This document shows, one piece after another, positions 24,102-26,208 of a stretch of 26,208 nucleotides of DNA. The number at the start of each line of letters is the position of its first letter. Positions within the stretch are counted from its first letter, which is position 1. The translations under genes and the position numbers were made by a program. The notes under the pieces are model-generated. The model was not told the origin of the DNA. It saw nothing but the letters and a program-made list of their open reading frames with translations, and made no database searches. The stretch covers positions 1-26,208 of the forward strand of contig CAXNAD020000171.1 of the NCBI GenBank assembly GCA_964200185.2, read 5' to 3'. The DNA comes from Choristocarpus tenellus KU-1152. Its lineage: Eukaryota; Phaeophyceae.

Positions 24102-25073
24102 GGGTTAAGCAGTGTCCTTTTCAGGTCATATGCTCACAGGTACACATTTTGCACTTATGTAGCACTACTGTTCGTCTGATAAAAGGCACAGTAAGTATGC
24201 CCAATATGTTTCTTAGAATCTACCCCAAGTAGTTTCTCTATTGCAGCCGACCAGCTGTAAGAAGCAGAAGATATTCAGGCCAAGAATGTGAGGAGTACTG
24301 TTTTCAGCAAGAGAAGCGTTTTGATATTCAGGTTGTCGCTGTACGTTTGAGCGAATAGGTGCATTTGTCATACCCAAAATGTCTCAAGTGTTGCTTTTTG
24401 CTGGATTTATTCTGTGCATGTTGTTGGATATTTCCACTGATCAACACTGAGACGAGAAGGGTAACCCACCGACAGGTTTCCACCAGTAATTGACGCTCAT
24501 ATTGTGACAATAGTATTAATGGTTGTAGTGGAAGTAGAATAGTAGCAGAACAGCATGCATTCAAAACAAGTTGGATTTTGGTACTCTTATGTTTTGTGTG
24601 GTATCCTATCCTTGGCCATACGCGTTTAGTCTTTGACATGGCATGAAGACCAAACTTACACTACTATATGGTGAATTTTTTTTGTGAGAGATTGTTCATT
24701 CCTCTGCGCTCAGTTGAGATCACTGTAGATAATCAATGCAGTTTGGGTACCAGTCAATGAACCAGAAAATGCGTCATTTCTGCAAATGCCACTGTAACGA
24801 ATCGTTGCAAGTGGGGAATATCTGACAACATGCTGTTGATGATATTAAACAAAGTTTAAATCCCAGAGCATTGTACCAAATTATACCACAGAAAAATTTG
24901 AGATCAAATAAGAGTTACTCAGGCGCGATTGATATGACGTTATAAATATGTCGTACAGCTTATGGGTTTCTTCAATACCATACCAGTTGACAACAGACAT
25001 GATGTTTCGCAGTAATTTATGACAACTGTTACGGGGGTCCTTCAGATGTTGGTTTGGAATTTTCCCTGACACA

Positions 25074-25093
25074 TCTGCCACATGTCAGAGGCC
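25074..25093. repeat. Palindromic repeat family C, copy 2
   Basis: CCCTGACACATCTGCCACAT followed by GTCAGAG just beyond; the same arms as copy 1 with two loop changes. Confidence 0.7.
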
Positions 25094-25135
25094 ATGTTTA
25101 TATATACATTTTCTTTTAATATTGAATTGACTTTT

Positions 25136-25166
25136 CCCCTGATACATCTGCAAAATGTCAGAGGGG
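25136..25166. repeat. Palindromic repeat family C, copy 3
   Basis: CCCCTGATACATCTGCAAAA then TGTCAGAGGGG and ATAATAATG. It differs from copy 1 by one C-to-T change and one extra G in the arms. Confidence 0.75.
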
Positions 25167-25972
25167 ATAATAATGTATAATTATATGTTTATATGACGAC
25201 TTTTTATTTGATACCTTGATTCAAAATGATGGATTTTCAAAATCACATTTCTTAGGGTATTTATCTTGGTGAGGTGAAACAATGTTGGAACTTCCTATTT
25301 CTCTTTGAATTTCTCCCCGACGAGGAGACCGACCAAATAAGGCTCAACCTGATATTCTATTGTAGGATGTGTAGCATTTTCGAGGACGTTGTAGGCAATT
25401 ACAGTGCGATCTCTGCCAGATTTGCTACCATGATGTTTATTGTGTGCTAGAATGTGATGTCCATTACCTCCACTCCCTCTCCCCTTACAGAATAAGATAT
25501 ATGCGCTATCATTTCTTAGTACTTCCAATAGCATTCGTAATAGTAGTAGCGATGAAATTACAGCAACTACTTCAACAATATGATTTTCATATATTGTTAT
25601 TCATCAACATCATCATCGTTATGATATGAATTGTTGAATGGATAGAAGCACAACTAATAATTGAAACTCCAACTTAAAAGTACACCGGTACTATTGATAC
25701 TACTACAATGAGAATGGGCAGGACAGTGGGTATGATTGGTAAGTGAATAATTTTTCTGTTTGTTGTGGTCAAGAAATACGAGTGGATGATGAAATAAGTG
25801 TCAGAGGGCAAATTAATAGAATGAAATGATGGCCTCCTCCTATGTATTTTAAATTATTTTAATGCAACAAGGTTACACAAAATGAGAGGTGAAATGAGGT
25901 GGAGCATCATCAACAATGGCGGGCCGTACAGTATACATACTACGAATGCACCTAGAAGTAGTGGTACTGTGG

Positions 25973-26150
25973 CTCAAAGTATCAGGAGGGAAGATGAAGG
26001 GGTCTACACCAAGGTGTCCATTCGGGCCTTGACCAGGAGAAGTAAATTTTAAATTATCCATCCGACCCATATCACCAAATCGCCCAAATATCATGAGATG
26101 AAAAAATGGTCCCCAAATGGACAGCCGATACCCCCCCCTGTTAAAGAAAT
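25973..26150 (-). mobile_element. MITE-like element, family A copy 3 (inverted)
   Basis: About 178 bp in the opposite orientation to copies 1 and 2. It starts CTCAAAGTATCAGGAGGG, then GGGGTCTACACCAAGGTGTC, TTATCCATCCGACC and AATGGTCCCCAAATGGACAG, and ends in a C-run with a degraded terminal repeat (CCCCCCCTGTTAAAG). Confidence 0.8.
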
Positions 26151-26208
26151 TGGTGTTCCCAAGACTTGTGTATATAAATAACTCGATTATTTCCTCATTA
26201 TGTAGAAC

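Larger units (their letters stand above)
24102..26208 (+). other. 3' flank: no gene recognised
   Basis: About 2.1 kb after the stop. It contains two palindromic family C repeats (25074-25093, 25136-25166), a partial copy at about 25798-25810, and MITE-like family A copy 3 (25973-26150). No AATAAA lies at a usual distance. A TGTAA at 24256 sits about 155 bases past the stop and could be a green-alga-type polyadenylation signal, but it is too short to rely on. Open frames here are short and have no motifs. Confidence 0.6.

Noticed and set aside
24247-24291. Possible extra last exon (PTSCKKQKIFRPRM) using donor 24069
   Set aside because: Reading straight on to the stop at 24099 gives a tail more like reductase C-termini and needs no additional weak splice.
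25295-25534. 79-codon minus-strand frame in the 3' flank
   Set aside because: Too short and without motif; no flanking gene structure seen.

Overview
The window reads as one very large, intron-rich eukaryotic gene on the + strand, running from a start codon at 292 to a stop at 24099-24101. The model has 35 exons and 34 introns. Reading phases agree across every junction, and splice sites are GT-AG apart from one GC-AG intron. Base composition is AT-leaning and the introns carry many degenerate transposon relics. The sequence does not identify the organism. An alga or other protist seems most likely to me because of the unusual domain fusion and the intron density, but this is inference only.

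The modelled protein has about 1,619 residues and joins modules that normally occur separately. In order they are: a signal peptide (exon 1); an animal-type haem peroxidase (exons 1-11); a DOMON domain (exons 12-15); a cytochrome b561 membrane domain with four candidate haem-ligand histidines (exons 15-20); a cytochrome b5 domain with HPGG (exons 21-23); and a cytochrome b5 reductase/ferredoxin-NADP reductase-type flavoprotein with RSYT, GGTG and a C-terminal VFVCG motif (exons 24-35). The likely topology is peroxidase and DOMON outside the cytosol, b561 across the membrane, b5 and reductase in the cytosol. This suggests an NAD(P)H to FAD to b5 to b561 to DOMON/peroxidase electron relay. It would be a functional analogue of dual oxidase (peroxidase plus NADPH oxidase) built from unrelated membrane and haem parts. 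I regard this as the system of interest in the window.

Layout: 1-291 is the 5' flank with a palindromic repeat. 292-9185 encodes the peroxidase, including a 3.2 kb intron 9 loaded with an antisense Ty1/copia relic and two MITE-like elements. 9601-11598 is DOMON, 11557-14627 b561, 15020-15971 b5, and 16193-18238 the FAD part and first half of the NAD part. 18710-19823 encodes a basic Ser/Arg-rich insertion. Intron 31 holds a MITE-like element, a sense-strand copia Gag/protease relic and a second element. 22090-24101 completes the NAD part. 24102-26208 is 3' flank with palindromic repeats and another MITE-like copy. Two MITE-like families (A and B) recur through the introns and share a subterminal core.

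Limits: splice sites were chosen by eye from domain continuity, phase and consensus. The least certain parts are exon 3, the exon 5/6 junction (where the peroxidase catalytic-Arg segment should lie), the exon 25 end, exons 27-28 and exons 29-32.
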